A stretch of 9,313 bases of DNA from Verrucomicrobiota bacterium (GTDB taxonomy: Bacteria; Verrucomicrobiota; Verrucomicrobiia; Limisphaerales; UBA1412). Shown here piece by piece: positions 1-7,041 of this stretch; the stretch's first letter is position 1, and every line of letters starts with the position of its first letter. The stretch is taken from positions 1-9,313 of the forward strand of contig JAFZAR010000125.1 of assembly GCA_017557085.1 (NCBI GenBank). Direction: 5' to 3'. The position numbers and the translations under genes are program-made. The notes under the pieces were generated by a model. The model saw nothing but the letters and a program-made list of their open reading frames with translations, had not been told where the DNA came from and made no database searches.

Positions 1-533
1 CCCGTGAAATCCTGCTGTACGGCGAAACTGGAGTTGATGCCGACACCGGCCAGGAAGTTACGGCGCACGGAAAGACCGGAACCCTTGGGAGCGACCATGA
101 TCACGTCCACGTCTGCCGGAGGGATGATGCCGGTTTGTTCTTTGTAAACGATGGAGAAACCGTGAGAGAAATAAAGAGCGTCACCCTTGTTCAGCTGTTT
201 GGAAACAACGGGCCAGATGGCTCTCTGCGCCGCGTCGGAAACAAGCATCTGGATGATCGTGCCGCGTTTGGCCGCTTCTTCAAAAGTGAAAAGAGTTTCA
301 CCGGGAACCCAGCCGTCTTTGACCGCGCGGTCCCAGCTCTTGCCGCCGGGGCGCTGACCCACGATCACATTAAATCCGTTGTCGCGGAGGTTCAGACTCT
401 GCGCGGGACCCTGCACACCATAGCCCAGAATCGCGATCGTCTCGTTCTTGAGCACTTCGCGCGCTTTTTCCATTGTGAACTCACTGCGTGTGATAACATC
501 TTCCGCAATACCGCCAAAATCGATTTTAGCCAT
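1..533 (-). CDS. ilvC: Ketol-acid reductoisomerase (NADP+), N-terminal part, cut by window edge
   Basis: Acetohydroxyacid isomeroreductase converts 2-acetolactate or 2-aceto-2-hydroxybutyrate to the dihydroxy acids of valine and isoleucine synthesis in the cytoplasm, using Mg2+ and NADPH. The 177 visible codons cover the Rossmann domain. They begin MAKIDFGG, carry the dinucleotide loop GYGVQGPAQ at residues 37-45, a GQRPGGKSW loop at 59-67 whose R61, K65 and S66 suit NADPH phosphate binding, the catalytic-type His124 in YFSHGF, and APKGSG at 148-153. The start is set by this conserved N-terminus and by an AAGGA ribosome site 9 nt upstream (543-547). The C-terminal knotted domain with the acidic metal ligands lies beyond position 1, so completeness cannot be judged. 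The sequence style resembles the Bacteroidetes/PVC form, from memory. The gene is divergent from dsbD and has no linked ilv gene in view. Confidence 0.97.
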   Translation of the reverse strand, partial: MAKIDFGGIAEDVITRSEFTMEKAREVLKNETIAILGYGVQGPAQSLNLRDNGFNVIVGQRPGGKSWDRAVKDGWVPGETLFTFEEAAKRGTIIQMLVSDAAQRAIWPVVSKQLNKGDALYFSHGFSIVYKEQTGIIPPADVDVIMVAPKGSGLSVRRNFLAGVGINSSFAVQQDFT

Positions 534-542
534 TTCTAATAA

Positions 543-547
543 TCCTT
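543..547 (-). promoter_or_regulatory. Ribosome binding site of ilvC
   Basis: On the minus strand this reads AAGGA, with 9 nt between it and the ATG at 533. It is the clearest Shine-Dalgarno sequence in the window; most other genes here lack one. Confidence 0.65.
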
Positions 548-612
548 ATCTATTTAACATGAGGTATCTTTGCCGTCGAAACGTTCCTGACGGACAAACC
601 CTCGCCGCTCTT

Positions 613-641
613 ATTTTAGTGCGTAATCCGCTACAAACCAA
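613..641 (-). promoter_or_regulatory. Candidate sigma70-type promoter for ilvC
   Basis: On the minus strand TTGGTT (636-641) is followed after exactly 17 nt by TAAAAT (613-618). The -35 box matches TTGACA only in its TTG, while the -10 box matches TATAAT in five of six positions. This would give a leader of roughly 70 nt before the ilvC start. No attenuator-like leader peptide with clustered branched-chain codons or terminator hairpin was seen in that leader. The call rests on pattern alone. Confidence 0.35.
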
Positions 642-692
642 AGCTATTTTTTCGGAAGCTGCAAAAAATGAAATTTTACTTTTATGAATGGG

Positions 693-721
693 TTGATTTT
701 GCGGCAGATTTTCTTCATTAT
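693..721 (+). promoter_or_regulatory. Candidate promoter for dsbD
   Basis: TTGATT (693-698) and CATTAT (716-721) are separated by 17 nt, and each matches the sigma70 consensus in four of six positions. The predicted transcription start, near 728, would leave a very short leader of about 17 nt before the ATG at 745. This is weak, pattern-only evidence, but the region must hold some promoter because ilvC is divergent. Confidence 0.3.
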
Positions 722-744
722 TTGGGCGTTATTGGATTCTGAAC

Positions 745-2472
745 ATGGAGACAATGAAAAAGACAAATCGTATGGTGTGGATAGCGGAGATCACTTTGGC
801 TGTACTCTTTTTGCTGGGAGGAACCTTTACAATCGAAGCGCAGGACTGGGGGCTGGGTTCACTGGAACTGGGAACCGGAGCAAAAGCGGCAAAATCACAA
901 GCCGTGAAAGATCCTTTCCTTGTGGATGTCTCAGAAGATCAGGAGGAAAAGTCTTTCCTGCTGGATGTTCAGATCGCGGCGGATCACTACCTTTACAAAG
1001 ATCATTTCATCGTTACGACTGCGGAGGGGAATGTCCTTCAGCCTCAGGAAGCTATTCCCAGTGCGCGCATCAAGGATCCTTTCACCGGCGAGGACAAAGA
1101 TGTATTCGAGCGGAGTTTCAAGGCGAAGTACCTTTTCACAAAAGAGAATCTATCTGCCTCGGTCAAAGTTGAATACATGGGGTGCAGCCATGAGATGTGC
1201 TATATGCCTCAGGAGCTGAATCATACTTTCTCCTGGGCGGATTCCATGCCGAAAAAAGCCGTAGAACAGCCTGCTGTTCAGGCATCTGACAAGCAGGAAA
1301 TGAAATATGAGGCTTTGGCGAAATTCTTCAAGATCCGCGACTCGGCATCTGGCTCCATGAATAAGACTCAGTTCAACAAGTTCTTAGATTCTGCGTCAAA
1401 GGATGAGAACGCTCCCAAAGGCGGGATCGAAGGTTTTCTGGAAAAATGGGGACTGCTGATCACGATCCCGTTTATCATCTTGCTGGGCATTGGGTTGAAT
1501 CTGACTCCCTGTGTGCTGCCGATGATCCCGATCAATCTGGCGATCATTGGCGCCGGTGTCAAGGCCGGCAGCAAAGGGCAGGGGTTCTTCCTGGGAGGTA
1601 TCTACGGTCTGGGAATGGCGCTGGCTTATGGTTCTTTGGGACTGGCGGTTGTGCTGGCCGGAACGACTTTTGGCTCATTGAATTCCTCTCCGTGGTTCAA
1701 TTTTGGAACAGCGGCTGTTTTTGTCATCTTGTCGCTGGCGATGTTCGATGTTTTCACAATAGATTTCAGCCGCTTCAAGGGCAGCAGCAATGTGAATGCC
1801 AAGACCGGTTTCGCCCGTTATCTTTTGATCTTCGGCTTGGGAGCCTTTTCCGCTTTGCTGGCTGGTGCGTGTGTGGCTCCGGCTTTGATCTCGGTTTTAC
1901 TGATTTCTGCGAATATCTACAATTCAGGCAGTTATGTGGGGCTGCTCCTGCCGTTCCTGCTGGGTTTGGGAATGGCGTTGCCATGGCCGGTCGCGGGCGC
2001 GGGGATCGCCGCATTGCCCAAGCCGGGAATGTGGATGGTCCGGGTCAAGCAAGCCTTTGGCATCCTGATTTTGCTCTTTGCCGCTTACTATGGATATGAA
2101 GGCTACAAGCTGTGGAAGGCCGGCAGTGAAGTCACTCAGATAGAGAATATTCAAATATCTTCGACTGAAACAGAAATGGATACTGCCGCTTTGGATGAGC
2201 AGTTAGCGCAGGGGATGCAGAAATCGCTGGAGACCGGCAAGCCGATCTTCCTGGATTTCTGGGCCACGTGGTGCAAGTCCTGTATGTACATGGAAAAGAC
2301 GACCTTCAGCGACCCGGAAGTGCAGAAACGGCTGGAATCGGACTTCGTTGTGATCAAGCTCCAGGCCGAACAGCCCGCGAAATCTCCCGCCAAAGAGATT
2401 CTTAACCATTACGGTGTCATTGGTTTGCCATCCTATTTCATCCTGGTTCCTCAAGCCTCAGAGGCGAAATGA
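745..2472 (+). CDS. dsbD: Thiol:disulfide interchange protein DsbD (periplasmic protein-disulfide reductase)
   Basis: DsbD carries electrons from cytoplasmic thioredoxin across the inner membrane to periplasmic thiol proteins. All three modules are visible. A signal peptide (about 1-32, possible cleavage after IEA) leads into an N-terminal immunoglobulin-like domain with C147 and C152 in MGCSHEMCYMP. A membrane domain follows (about 235-455), with C256 in LNLTPCVLP and C376 in GACVAPA. The last module is a thioredoxin-like domain with C510 and C513 in FWATWCKSC and a cis-proline motif, GLPSYF (P562). All six cysteines of the E. coli relay have counterparts. The first pair is spaced CX4C, one residue tighter than in E. 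coli. The protein stops 13 residues after the cis-proline, so the last strand and helix of the thioredoxin fold seem reduced or absent. The start is uncertain: ATG 745 has only a weak GGA upstream, and ATG 754 (MKKTNRM) gives an equally good signal peptide. Confidence 0.93.
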   Translation: METMKKTNRMVWIAEITLAVLFLLGGTFTIEAQDWGLGSLELGTGAKAAKSQAVKDPFLVDVSEDQEEKSFLLDVQIAADHYLYKDHFIVTTAEGNVLQPQEAIPSARIKDPFTGEDKDVFERSFKAKYLFTKENLSASVKVEYMGCSHEMCYMPQELNHTFSWADSMPKKAVEQPAVQASDKQEMKYEALAKFFKIRDSASGSMNKTQFNKFLDSASKDENAPKGGIEGFLEKWGLLITIPFIILLGIGLNLTPCVLPMIPINLAIIGAGVKAGSKGQGFFLGGIYGLGMALAYGSLGLAVVLAGTTFGSLNSSPWFNFGTAAVFVILSLAMFDVFTIDFSRFKGSSNVNAKTGFARYLLIFGLGAFSALLAGACVAPALISVLLISANIYNSGSYVGLLLPFLLGLGMALPWPVAGAGIAALPKPGMWMVRVKQAFGILILLFAAYYGYEGYKLWKAGSEVTQIENIQISSTETEMDTAALDEQLAQGMQKSLETGKPIFLDFWATWCKSCMYMEKTTFSDPEVQKRLESDFVVIKLQAEQPAKSPAKEILNHYGVIGLPSYFILVPQASEAK

Positions 2473-2482
2473 ATCATAACAT

Positions 2483-2512
2483 TTGCTCAAAAAAATTATA
2501 AACTTTTATAAT
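2483..2512 (+). promoter_or_regulatory. Probable sigma70-type promoter for kdsB-pyrG
   Basis: TTGCTC (2483-2488) is followed after 18 nt by a perfect TATAAT (2507-2512). It lies just after the dsbD stop, in the most A+T-rich part of the window. A start near 2519 would give a leader of about 70 nt before kdsB. The -10 box sits inside the right arm of the palindrome at 2492-2515, so a protein binding that palindrome would block or bend this promoter. Confidence 0.5.
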
Positions 2513-2515
2513 TTT
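2492..2515. repeat. A/T-only perfect inverted repeat between dsbD and kdsB
   Basis: The arm AAAATTATAAA (2492-2502) and its exact reverse complement (2505-2515) flank a 2-nt spacer, giving 11-bp arms. With no G or C in the arms it would be a weak RNA hairpin, so a DNA operator or simply a bent promoter element is more likely than a terminator. It overlaps the candidate kdsB promoter. Confidence 0.6.
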
Positions 2516-2590
2516 ATTTGCATTTGATTTGGAAATTTGGTAACCAATAGTCCCCGTGGATGGCGAGGCCGCTCTTGGTCTGCTCATTTT

Positions 2591-3352
2591 ATGAAAATTA
2601 TTGGCGTTATTCCTTCACGTTACGGTTCCACCAGATTTCCGGGAAAACCGTTAGCCATCATCGCCGGCAAGCCTCTGATCCAATGGGTCGTAGAACAATG
2701 CAGAAAAGCCTCCTGCCTCAGCGAGGTGATCGTTGCCACGGATGATGTTCGTATCCAGCAAGTAGTCAAAGAATTCTGTAAAGTCGTGATGACCTCCGAG
2801 CATCACGCCAGCGGGACCGATCGGGTCGAAGAGGTTGTCAAACAGTCCGACGCTGATGCCGCCATCAACATACAGGGGGATGAACCCCTGATTGAACCTT
2901 CTGTGATCGAAGCGGTTGCCGCGCTTCTCCGTCAGGATGGCGTGAAAATGTCCACAGCCGCGACTCCGATCCGCAAAGTGGAGGAATACGAAAGTCCCAA
3001 TGTTGTCAAAGTGGTAACAGACACTTACGGCAGGGCGCTTTATTTCTCTCGCAGGACGATTCCTTACCAGCGCGATCTGGCTGCGCAGCCGGCGGAGGAG
3101 CAGATGAAAGCCTTTCCTTATCTGAAGCATCTGGGCATTTACGGCTACCATCGGGACACATTGAAAAAATTAGTGCGTCTGCCGGTTTCTTCTTTGGAAC
3201 GGGCTGAGAAACTGGAACAGCTCCGCGCTTTGGAAAACGGCATTTCCATTTCCGTGGCTAAGGTGGAGCATGAATCCATCGGTGTGGATACTCCGGAGGA
3301 TATCGCGCGGGTCGAAACGATCCTGAAATCTAAATCATCTCTTTTGAAATAA
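2591..3352 (+). CDS. kdsB: 3-deoxy-manno-octulosonate cytidylyltransferase (CMP-Kdo synthetase)
   Basis: KdsB transfers CMP from CTP to Kdo, making the CMP-Kdo used for the inner core of lipopolysaccharide, so its presence implies an LPS-type outer membrane. The 253-residue product has the usual family length. The N-terminal nucleotide-binding signature IPSRYGSTRFPGKPL spans 7-21. QGDEPL (95-100) carries the metal-binding aspartate region. YFSR (151-154), HLGIYGY (180-186), LEQLR (208-212) and GVDTPED (231-237) are all typical of KdsB. The ATG at 2591 is chosen because MKIIGVIPSR matches the normal N-terminus; an in-frame TTG at 2537 would add 18 unrelated residues. No Shine-Dalgarno is seen before this ATG. 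The gene is followed after 29 bp by pyrG, which supplies its CTP substrate, and the two are probably co-transcribed from the promoter near 2483-2512. Confidence 0.97.
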   Translation: MKIIGVIPSRYGSTRFPGKPLAIIAGKPLIQWVVEQCRKASCLSEVIVATDDVRIQQVVKEFCKVVMTSEHHASGTDRVEEVVKQSDADAAINIQGDEPLIEPSVIEAVAALLRQDGVKMSTAATPIRKVEEYESPNVVKVVTDTYGRALYFSRRTIPYQRDLAAQPAEEQMKAFPYLKHLGIYGYHRDTLKKLVRLPVSSLERAEKLEQLRALENGISISVAKVEHESIGVDTPEDIARVETILKSKSSLLK

Positions 3353-3381
3353 AACAGTAAACTATAATCAAACATAGAATT

Positions 3382-5031
3382 ATGAAATATATATTCGTAA
3401 CAGGCGGTGTAATCAGTTCTGTAGGCAAGGGTCTGACAGCGGCGGCTATCGGCGCCCTTTTGGAAAGTCGTGGCTTTCGGGTCACCCATCAAAAATTCGA
3501 TCCCTATCTGAACGTGGATCCGGGCAGAATGAATCCCCTCCAGCACGGTGAGGTGTACGTTCTGAAAGACGGCGGTGAAACAGATCTCGATTTGGGCCAT
3601 TACGAGCGCTTTACCAATACCGATCTGACTCGCAAAAACAGCATGACCAGCGGTCAGCTGTATATGAGTGTGCTGGAAAAGGAACGCAATGGCGTTTACG
3701 GCGGCCAGACCGTTCAGGTGATCCCGCACATCACCGACGAGATCAAACACCGGATCGAACTCAATTCTCATGATTCTGATGTTTTGATCACGGAGATCGG
3801 CGGTACCACCGGCGATATCGAAGGACTTCCGTTCCTGGAGGCTATCCGTGAGTTTGCTCTGGAGCGTCCGGCAGGGGATGTGATCTTCATCCATGTCACA
3901 CTGGTGCCTTTCATCAAAGCCGCCGGCGAGATGAAGACCAAACCGACCCAGCAGTCTGTGGCCAAACTGCGTGAGATCGGCATCACTCCCAACATTATCA
4001 TTTGCCGCTGTGAGCATTCCATGAACACGGAACTGCGCCGGAAGATCTCCCTCTTCTGCAATGTTCCCTTCGAGGGAGTCATTGAGGAGAAAGATGTGGA
4101 GCATTCCATTTACGAACTGCCTCTGGTTCTTCAGAGAGAAGGTTTGGATCAGCTCATCTGCAAACTTTTGAACATGGAAGACCGTCCGTCGGATATGAGC
4201 AAGTGGCAGGATGTGGTCCGCAGCATCGTGGCTCCTCATTCCAGTGTGCGCATCGGCTTGGTGGGCAAGTATGTCAAACTGAACGATGCCTATAAATCCA
4301 TCACGGAAGCGCTTTATCACGGCTGTATCGCCAATGACTCACGCATGGAGCTGGTCAAGATAGATTCCGAGGAGATCGAGCGGAACGGAACAGGTGTTCT
4401 GGAGAATCTGGACGCGATCCTGGTGCCGGGCGGTTACGGTGTCCATGGTACGGAAGGCAAGATCCTCGCGGCTCAATATGCCCGTGAGCATAATATCCCG
4501 TTCCTGGGACTTTGTCTGGGTATGCAGATGGCCGTTGTGGAATATGCCCGCAATGTGGTCGGACTGAAAGACGCGAACTCCACCGAGTTCTATTCCGATC
4601 TCAAGTATCCGGTCATCATTTTGCTGGACAAAGATTTCAAACCGATCGCGAGAGTGGATAAAAAATATGACCACAATAACTCTTCCGACAGCTGCAGTCC
4701 GAAGGATGGAACACTGCGCTTGGGAACTTATGACTGTGTGCTGAAGGATGGCTCCAAAGCCAAGAGCCTCTACAAGCAAGACGTTATCCATGAACGTCAT
4801 CGTCACAGCTATGAAGTCAATCCGGACTATCTGGCACAGCTGGAGAAGGACGGCAATTTCATTGTCAGCGGTATTTCTCCGAACGGCAAGCTGGTCGAGC
4901 TGATCGAGCTGAAGAACCATCCGTTCTTCATGGCGTGCCAGTTCCATCCGGAATATCAGAGCAAACCGCACAATCCGCATCCGCTGTTCAAGGCGTTTGT
5001 TTCCGCGGCTCTGGCCAATAAGAAGAAGTAA
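3382..5031 (+). CDS. pyrG: CTP synthase (glutamine-hydrolysing)
   Basis: PyrG aminates UTP to CTP using ATP and glutamine, the last step of de novo pyrimidine nucleotide synthesis, in the cytoplasm. At 549 residues it is full length. The amidoligase domain (about 1-266) has the P-loop GGVISSVGKG at 8-17, DLDLGHYERF at 68-77, EIGGTTGDIEG at 138-148 and KTKPTQQS at 185-192. The class I glutamine amidotransferase domain (about 288-545) has the oxyanion region PGGYG at 349-353, the nucleophile Cys378 in GLCLGMQ, RHSYEVN at 474-480, and His522 with Glu524 in FHPEYQSKP, completing the triad. Residue 49 is Arg in NVDPGRMNP, where many homologues have Thr (from memory). The ATG at 3382 begins the conserved MKYIFVTGGV but has no clear Shine-Dalgarno, so translation may depend on the kdsB message. 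A strong terminator follows. Confidence 0.98.
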   Translation: MKYIFVTGGVISSVGKGLTAAAIGALLESRGFRVTHQKFDPYLNVDPGRMNPLQHGEVYVLKDGGETDLDLGHYERFTNTDLTRKNSMTSGQLYMSVLEKERNGVYGGQTVQVIPHITDEIKHRIELNSHDSDVLITEIGGTTGDIEGLPFLEAIREFALERPAGDVIFIHVTLVPFIKAAGEMKTKPTQQSVAKLREIGITPNIIICRCEHSMNTELRRKISLFCNVPFEGVIEEKDVEHSIYELPLVLQREGLDQLICKLLNMEDRPSDMSKWQDVVRSIVAPHSSVRIGLVGKYVKLNDAYKSITEALYHGCIANDSRMELVKIDSEEIERNGTGVLENLDAILVPGGYGVHGTEGKILAAQYAREHNIPFLGLCLGMQMAVVEYARNVVGLKDANSTEFYSDLKYPVIILLDKDFKPIARVDKKYDHNNSSDSCSPKDGTLRLGTYDCVLKDGSKAKSLYKQDVIHERHRHSYEVNPDYLAQLEKDGNFIVSGISPNGKLVELIELKNHPFFMACQFHPEYQSKPHNPHPLFKAFVSAALANKKK

Positions 5032-5060
5032 GACGCTCCGCGTTATTTGAATTTGAAAAC

Positions 5061-5096
5061 AAAAAATCCCTCACGTGTTCGTGAGGGATTTTTTTT
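5061..5096. terminator. Bidirectional rho-independent terminator
   Basis: TCCCTCACG (5067-5075) pairs perfectly with 5080-5088 around a TGTT loop. The stem is extended by an A6 run on the left and a T8 run on the right, so both strands end in a U tract. It lies between the convergent ends of pyrG (5031) and the Sel1-repeat gene (5112) and should stop transcription from both sides. Confidence 0.92.
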
Positions 5097-5111
5097 CAAG
5101 CGGACAAGCGC

Positions 5112-6305
5112 TTATTTCTCAAAGATATCTTTGAACACGGCGGAGGCCAGGGCCAGATCATCCGCGGTGGGTTTTCCGGTAATGGTCTTTTCCAGTTCCG
5201 CGACGGTGTCCGCTTTTGCTTCCAGCTTGGTATCCACTTTATAACCATGTGCTTTAGCCACGGCGTACCAGGCACCTGCCAGAGCCGCGTCCTTGGAAAC
5301 GCCTACACCGCCTTTTTCATAGATGTAACCCAGCGCGTACATCGCTTCGGGGATGCCGGCAGCCGCGGCGTCTTTCAGGGAGACAACGGCCATCGCGTGA
5401 TCACGGGTCACGCCTTTGCCGTTCATGTACATCAGACCGGCGGCCATCTCCGCGATATTGTCATCGTTGACGATGGACATCTTCTTGAGCCAGAGCAGGG
5501 CTTCAAATTTCTGGGAATCCTTGGAAGAAATGGTATTGACCGCTCTGGCCATCTCCATTGCCGCGGGCAAGAAACCTTGAAGAGCCGCTTTGCGGTACCA
5601 GCTGACGGCATCGGATATGTCCTGAGACTGACCCAGACCGCGCTGTGACATTTCCGCGAAGACTGCCTGCCAGAAGGCATTGCCGGTGTCTTTCGCTTTG
5701 TCTTTGCACAGGCTCAGATCCTCTTTGTATTTTGTTTTTAATTCGGAAGCCGTTTCAGAGGCATTGTTCAAAGCTTTTTCCATTTCAGCGGCTTTCTGAT
5801 ACTGACCCTGAGTGCGGTAGATCCACAGCAGGACTGTCTGGGCGTAATGGTTCCCGTTGTCCGCTTTGGCCTGATAATCTTCCGCGTTAGGGACATCCGG
5901 AGTCGTTTTGGTGAATTTGGCCAGGTTAATGTTGCCATCTTTTTCCCAGTTCTCGAACCAGTTCACAAAGGATTTCGCGCCTTCCTTGGTCGGCTTTTTG
6001 AAATCTCTGGCGATCCTCAGCGCCAGTGTTGATTTTGTTTCCTCATCTCCCTGAATGAGAGCATTTTGTACTTTTTGAGAAGTTTCTTCGCTGATGATGT
6101 CCGGAAACTGTGTGCGCAGGGACTGTATCTTTTTGATGGCGTTTAGTTCTCTGTCGCTAAAGATACCTGTAACGGAATCGGTTACCTTAGTGATCCATGT
6201 CGGGGTCTCAGCCTGGGCTGAGGTTTGGAAATGAGTATCATTCGCGGCGGCGAAGGTCAGAGCCGCGATAACAAGGGATAGAAATATCTTAGTCTGTTTT
6301 TTCAT
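5112..6305 (-). CDS. Secreted Sel1-like repeat protein
   Basis: The product is a 397-residue exported protein of unknown specific role. Sel1-like repeats form helical solenoids that generally scaffold protein-protein contacts. A signal peptide spans about 1-32 (MKKQ followed by a hydrophobic stretch, possible cleavage after AQA). Residues 33-205 are mostly helical and charged, with one TPR-like stretch near 146-180. Sel1-type repeats are seen at about 211-248 (WYRKAALQG), 284-321 (MYMNGKGVTRDHA) and 319-357 (LGYIYEKGGVGVSKDAALA). A short helical tail ends the protein. No enzyme motif was found. The ATG at 6305 is chosen because it begins a classic signal peptide; the longer frame from 6386 adds 27 non-signal residues and runs through the candidate promoter. 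The ribosome site is weak (AGAAG close to the start). It appears to be a single-gene unit with its own promoter and a terminator shared with pyrG. Confidence 0.85.
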   Translation of the reverse strand: MKKQTKIFLSLVIAALTFAAANDTHFQTSAQAETPTWITKVTDSVTGIFSDRELNAIKKIQSLRTQFPDIISEETSQKVQNALIQGDEETKSTLALRIARDFKKPTKEGAKSFVNWFENWEKDGNINLAKFTKTTPDVPNAEDYQAKADNGNHYAQTVLLWIYRTQGQYQKAAEMEKALNNASETASELKTKYKEDLSLCKDKAKDTGNAFWQAVFAEMSQRGLGQSQDISDAVSWYRKAALQGFLPAAMEMARAVNTISSKDSQKFEALLWLKKMSIVNDDNIAEMAAGLMYMNGKGVTRDHAMAVVSLKDAAAAGIPEAMYALGYIYEKGGVGVSKDAALAGAWYAVAKAHGYKVDTKLEAKADTVAELEKTITGKPTADDLALASAVFKDIFEK

Positions 6306-6339
6306 GTTCTTCTTTTGTGTGAAACGATGAGGCCGTCCT

Positions 6340-6352
6340 AAGCAGCCTGCTT
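6340..6352. repeat. Palindrome at the predicted transcription start of the Sel1-repeat gene
   Basis: AAGCAG (6340-6345) and CTGCTT (6347-6352) are exact reverse complements around one central base. The site coincides with the start expected from the -10 box at 6359-6364, so it could be an operator or an early RNA hairpin. At 13 bp it may also be chance. Confidence 0.3.
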
Positions 6353-6358
6353 CGTCAG

Positions 6359-6386
6359 CATATAGGATTTGACGCTGAAAAATCAA
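6359..6386 (-). promoter_or_regulatory. Candidate promoter for the Sel1-repeat gene
   Basis: On the minus strand TTGATT (6381-6386) and TATATG (6359-6364) are separated by 16 nt, and each matches the sigma70 consensus in four of six positions. It would give a leader of about 47 nt before the ATG at 6305. The preceding operon ends at 6472 with a hairpin at 6395-6412, which makes a separate promoter here necessary. Confidence 0.4.
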
Positions 6387-6394
6387 TTCTATTC

Positions 6395-6412
6395 AAAAAA
6401 GGCAGGTCTGCC
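6395..6412 (-). terminator. Probable terminator of the GH26-membrane protein operon
   Basis: Read on the minus strand, GGCA and TGCC form a short G+C-rich stem (6401-6412) followed directly by TTTTTT (6395-6400). It lies about 60 nt beyond the stop of the last membrane gene and just before the Sel1 gene promoter. The stem is short, four to five base pairs, so termination may be partial. Confidence 0.5.
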
Positions 6413-6471
6413 GGTTTGCGTCATAGAGCTTTTGGCTCAGCATTTTTTTTGGATAAGGGTGATGCTATAAA

Positions 6472-7041
6472 TCATTTCCGAACAAACTCTAAAAAAAGAA
6501 TAATACACGTCAAAAGTGGAAGTGACACCGGGATCAAAAAGTAAAGGCAATAGCGGAATTTTTTAGGAATATAGTCGCAGTATTCTCTTTTTTTCAGGAT
6601 ATCGCACCAGAGCAAATATAGAATCGGGAACAAGAGAATAAACAGACAGTTTTGGGGGAATATGATCATTGCTGAAAAAATAAAAACAAAAAATGCGTCA
6701 TTGGGTATTGAGAATTCTGATCCCGACATTTCCATGATCCACAATGAGATAATGCCGGCCACTATCATAGCGATCCCTTCCGCGATAAAAAAAAGGTTGG
6801 AAATTCCCATGGTTCCTAAAAAGTCGAAACCCAGCCAGTCGCTGAAAATCAGGATATACAGGAGCAGCAGAAGCGGCGCTATCATAATTGGGAATGGATC
6901 CGCCTCCATATCCGCCCCAAAAACACCCGGATTACGAAGAAACCAGACCAGCATCCCCAGAAAAATAACAGCCGACCATCCCATCAGGGTGTAAAACAGT
7001 TTTCGTGCTAAGTGTTTCAAGTTGTCAGAATAATAGTTCAT
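6472..7041 (-). CDS. Small polytopic membrane protein of unknown function, paralogue B
   Basis: I do not recognise the family of this 189-residue protein. It starts MNYYSDNLKHLARKLF and has hydrophobic segments near 17-35, 50-69, 80-102, 114-145 (long enough for one or two passes) and 164-184, with a basic loop, KKREYCDYIPKKFR, at about 150-163. No signal peptide, cysteine pair or catalytic motif is evident. It is clearly related to its upstream neighbour (7055-7651). Both start with NYY near an amphipathic helix, share a GW motif in the first membrane segment and an LLLxYILIFSxW segment (here 58-69), and have the same order of segments. The gap to that neighbour is 13 nt, so they are probably co-transcribed. 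There is no Shine-Dalgarno, and the start lies in a small direct repeat. Base composition is visibly more A+T-rich than the surrounding genes. The gene is real by length, context and paralogy; the function is unknown. Confidence 0.75.
   Translation of the reverse strand: MNYYSDNLKHLARKLFYTLMGWSAVIFLGMLVWFLRNPGVFGADMEADPFPIMIAPLLLLLYILIFSDWLGFDFLGTMGISNLFFIAEGIAMIVAGIISLWIMEMSGSEFSIPNDAFFVFIFSAMIIFPQNCLFILLFPILYLLWCDILKKREYCDYIPKKFRYCLYFLIPVSLPLLTCIILFLEFVRK

Noticed and set aside
684..1172. Plus-strand frame of 162 codons overlapping the start of dsbD
   Set aside because: It overlaps the DsbD N-terminal domain in another frame; its composition (Gly/Ser/Cys/Arg-rich) is typical of a shadow.
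1330..1385. EF-hand-like helix-loop-helix in the DsbD linker (about residues 192-214)
   Set aside because: The loop lacks the acidic calcium-binding positions; it is more likely just the flexible linker between the first two DsbD modules.
2537..2590. TTG start giving an 18-residue N-terminal extension of KdsB
   Set aside because: The extra residues resemble nothing in the family, and MKIIGVIPSR at 2591 matches the usual N-terminus.
3344..3368. Possible internal promoter before pyrG (TTGAAA and TATAAT)
   Set aside because: The spacing is only 13 nt, too short for sigma70; TATAAT alone is not enough evidence in an A/T-rich gap.
3145..4320. 391-codon open frame on the minus strand opposite kdsB/pyrG
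   Set aside because: It runs antisense to two unmistakable housekeeping genes, has no recognisable motif and crosses their boundary; it is a by-product of codon bias.
6306..6386. Upstream ATG at 6386 for the Sel1-repeat protein
   Set aside because: It would bury the signal peptide behind 27 residues and place the start inside the candidate promoter.
6426..6450. Plus-strand hairpin GAGC/GCTC followed by a T run, terminator-like
   Set aside because: The stem is only four base pairs, separated from the T run, and no plus-strand gene ends nearby.
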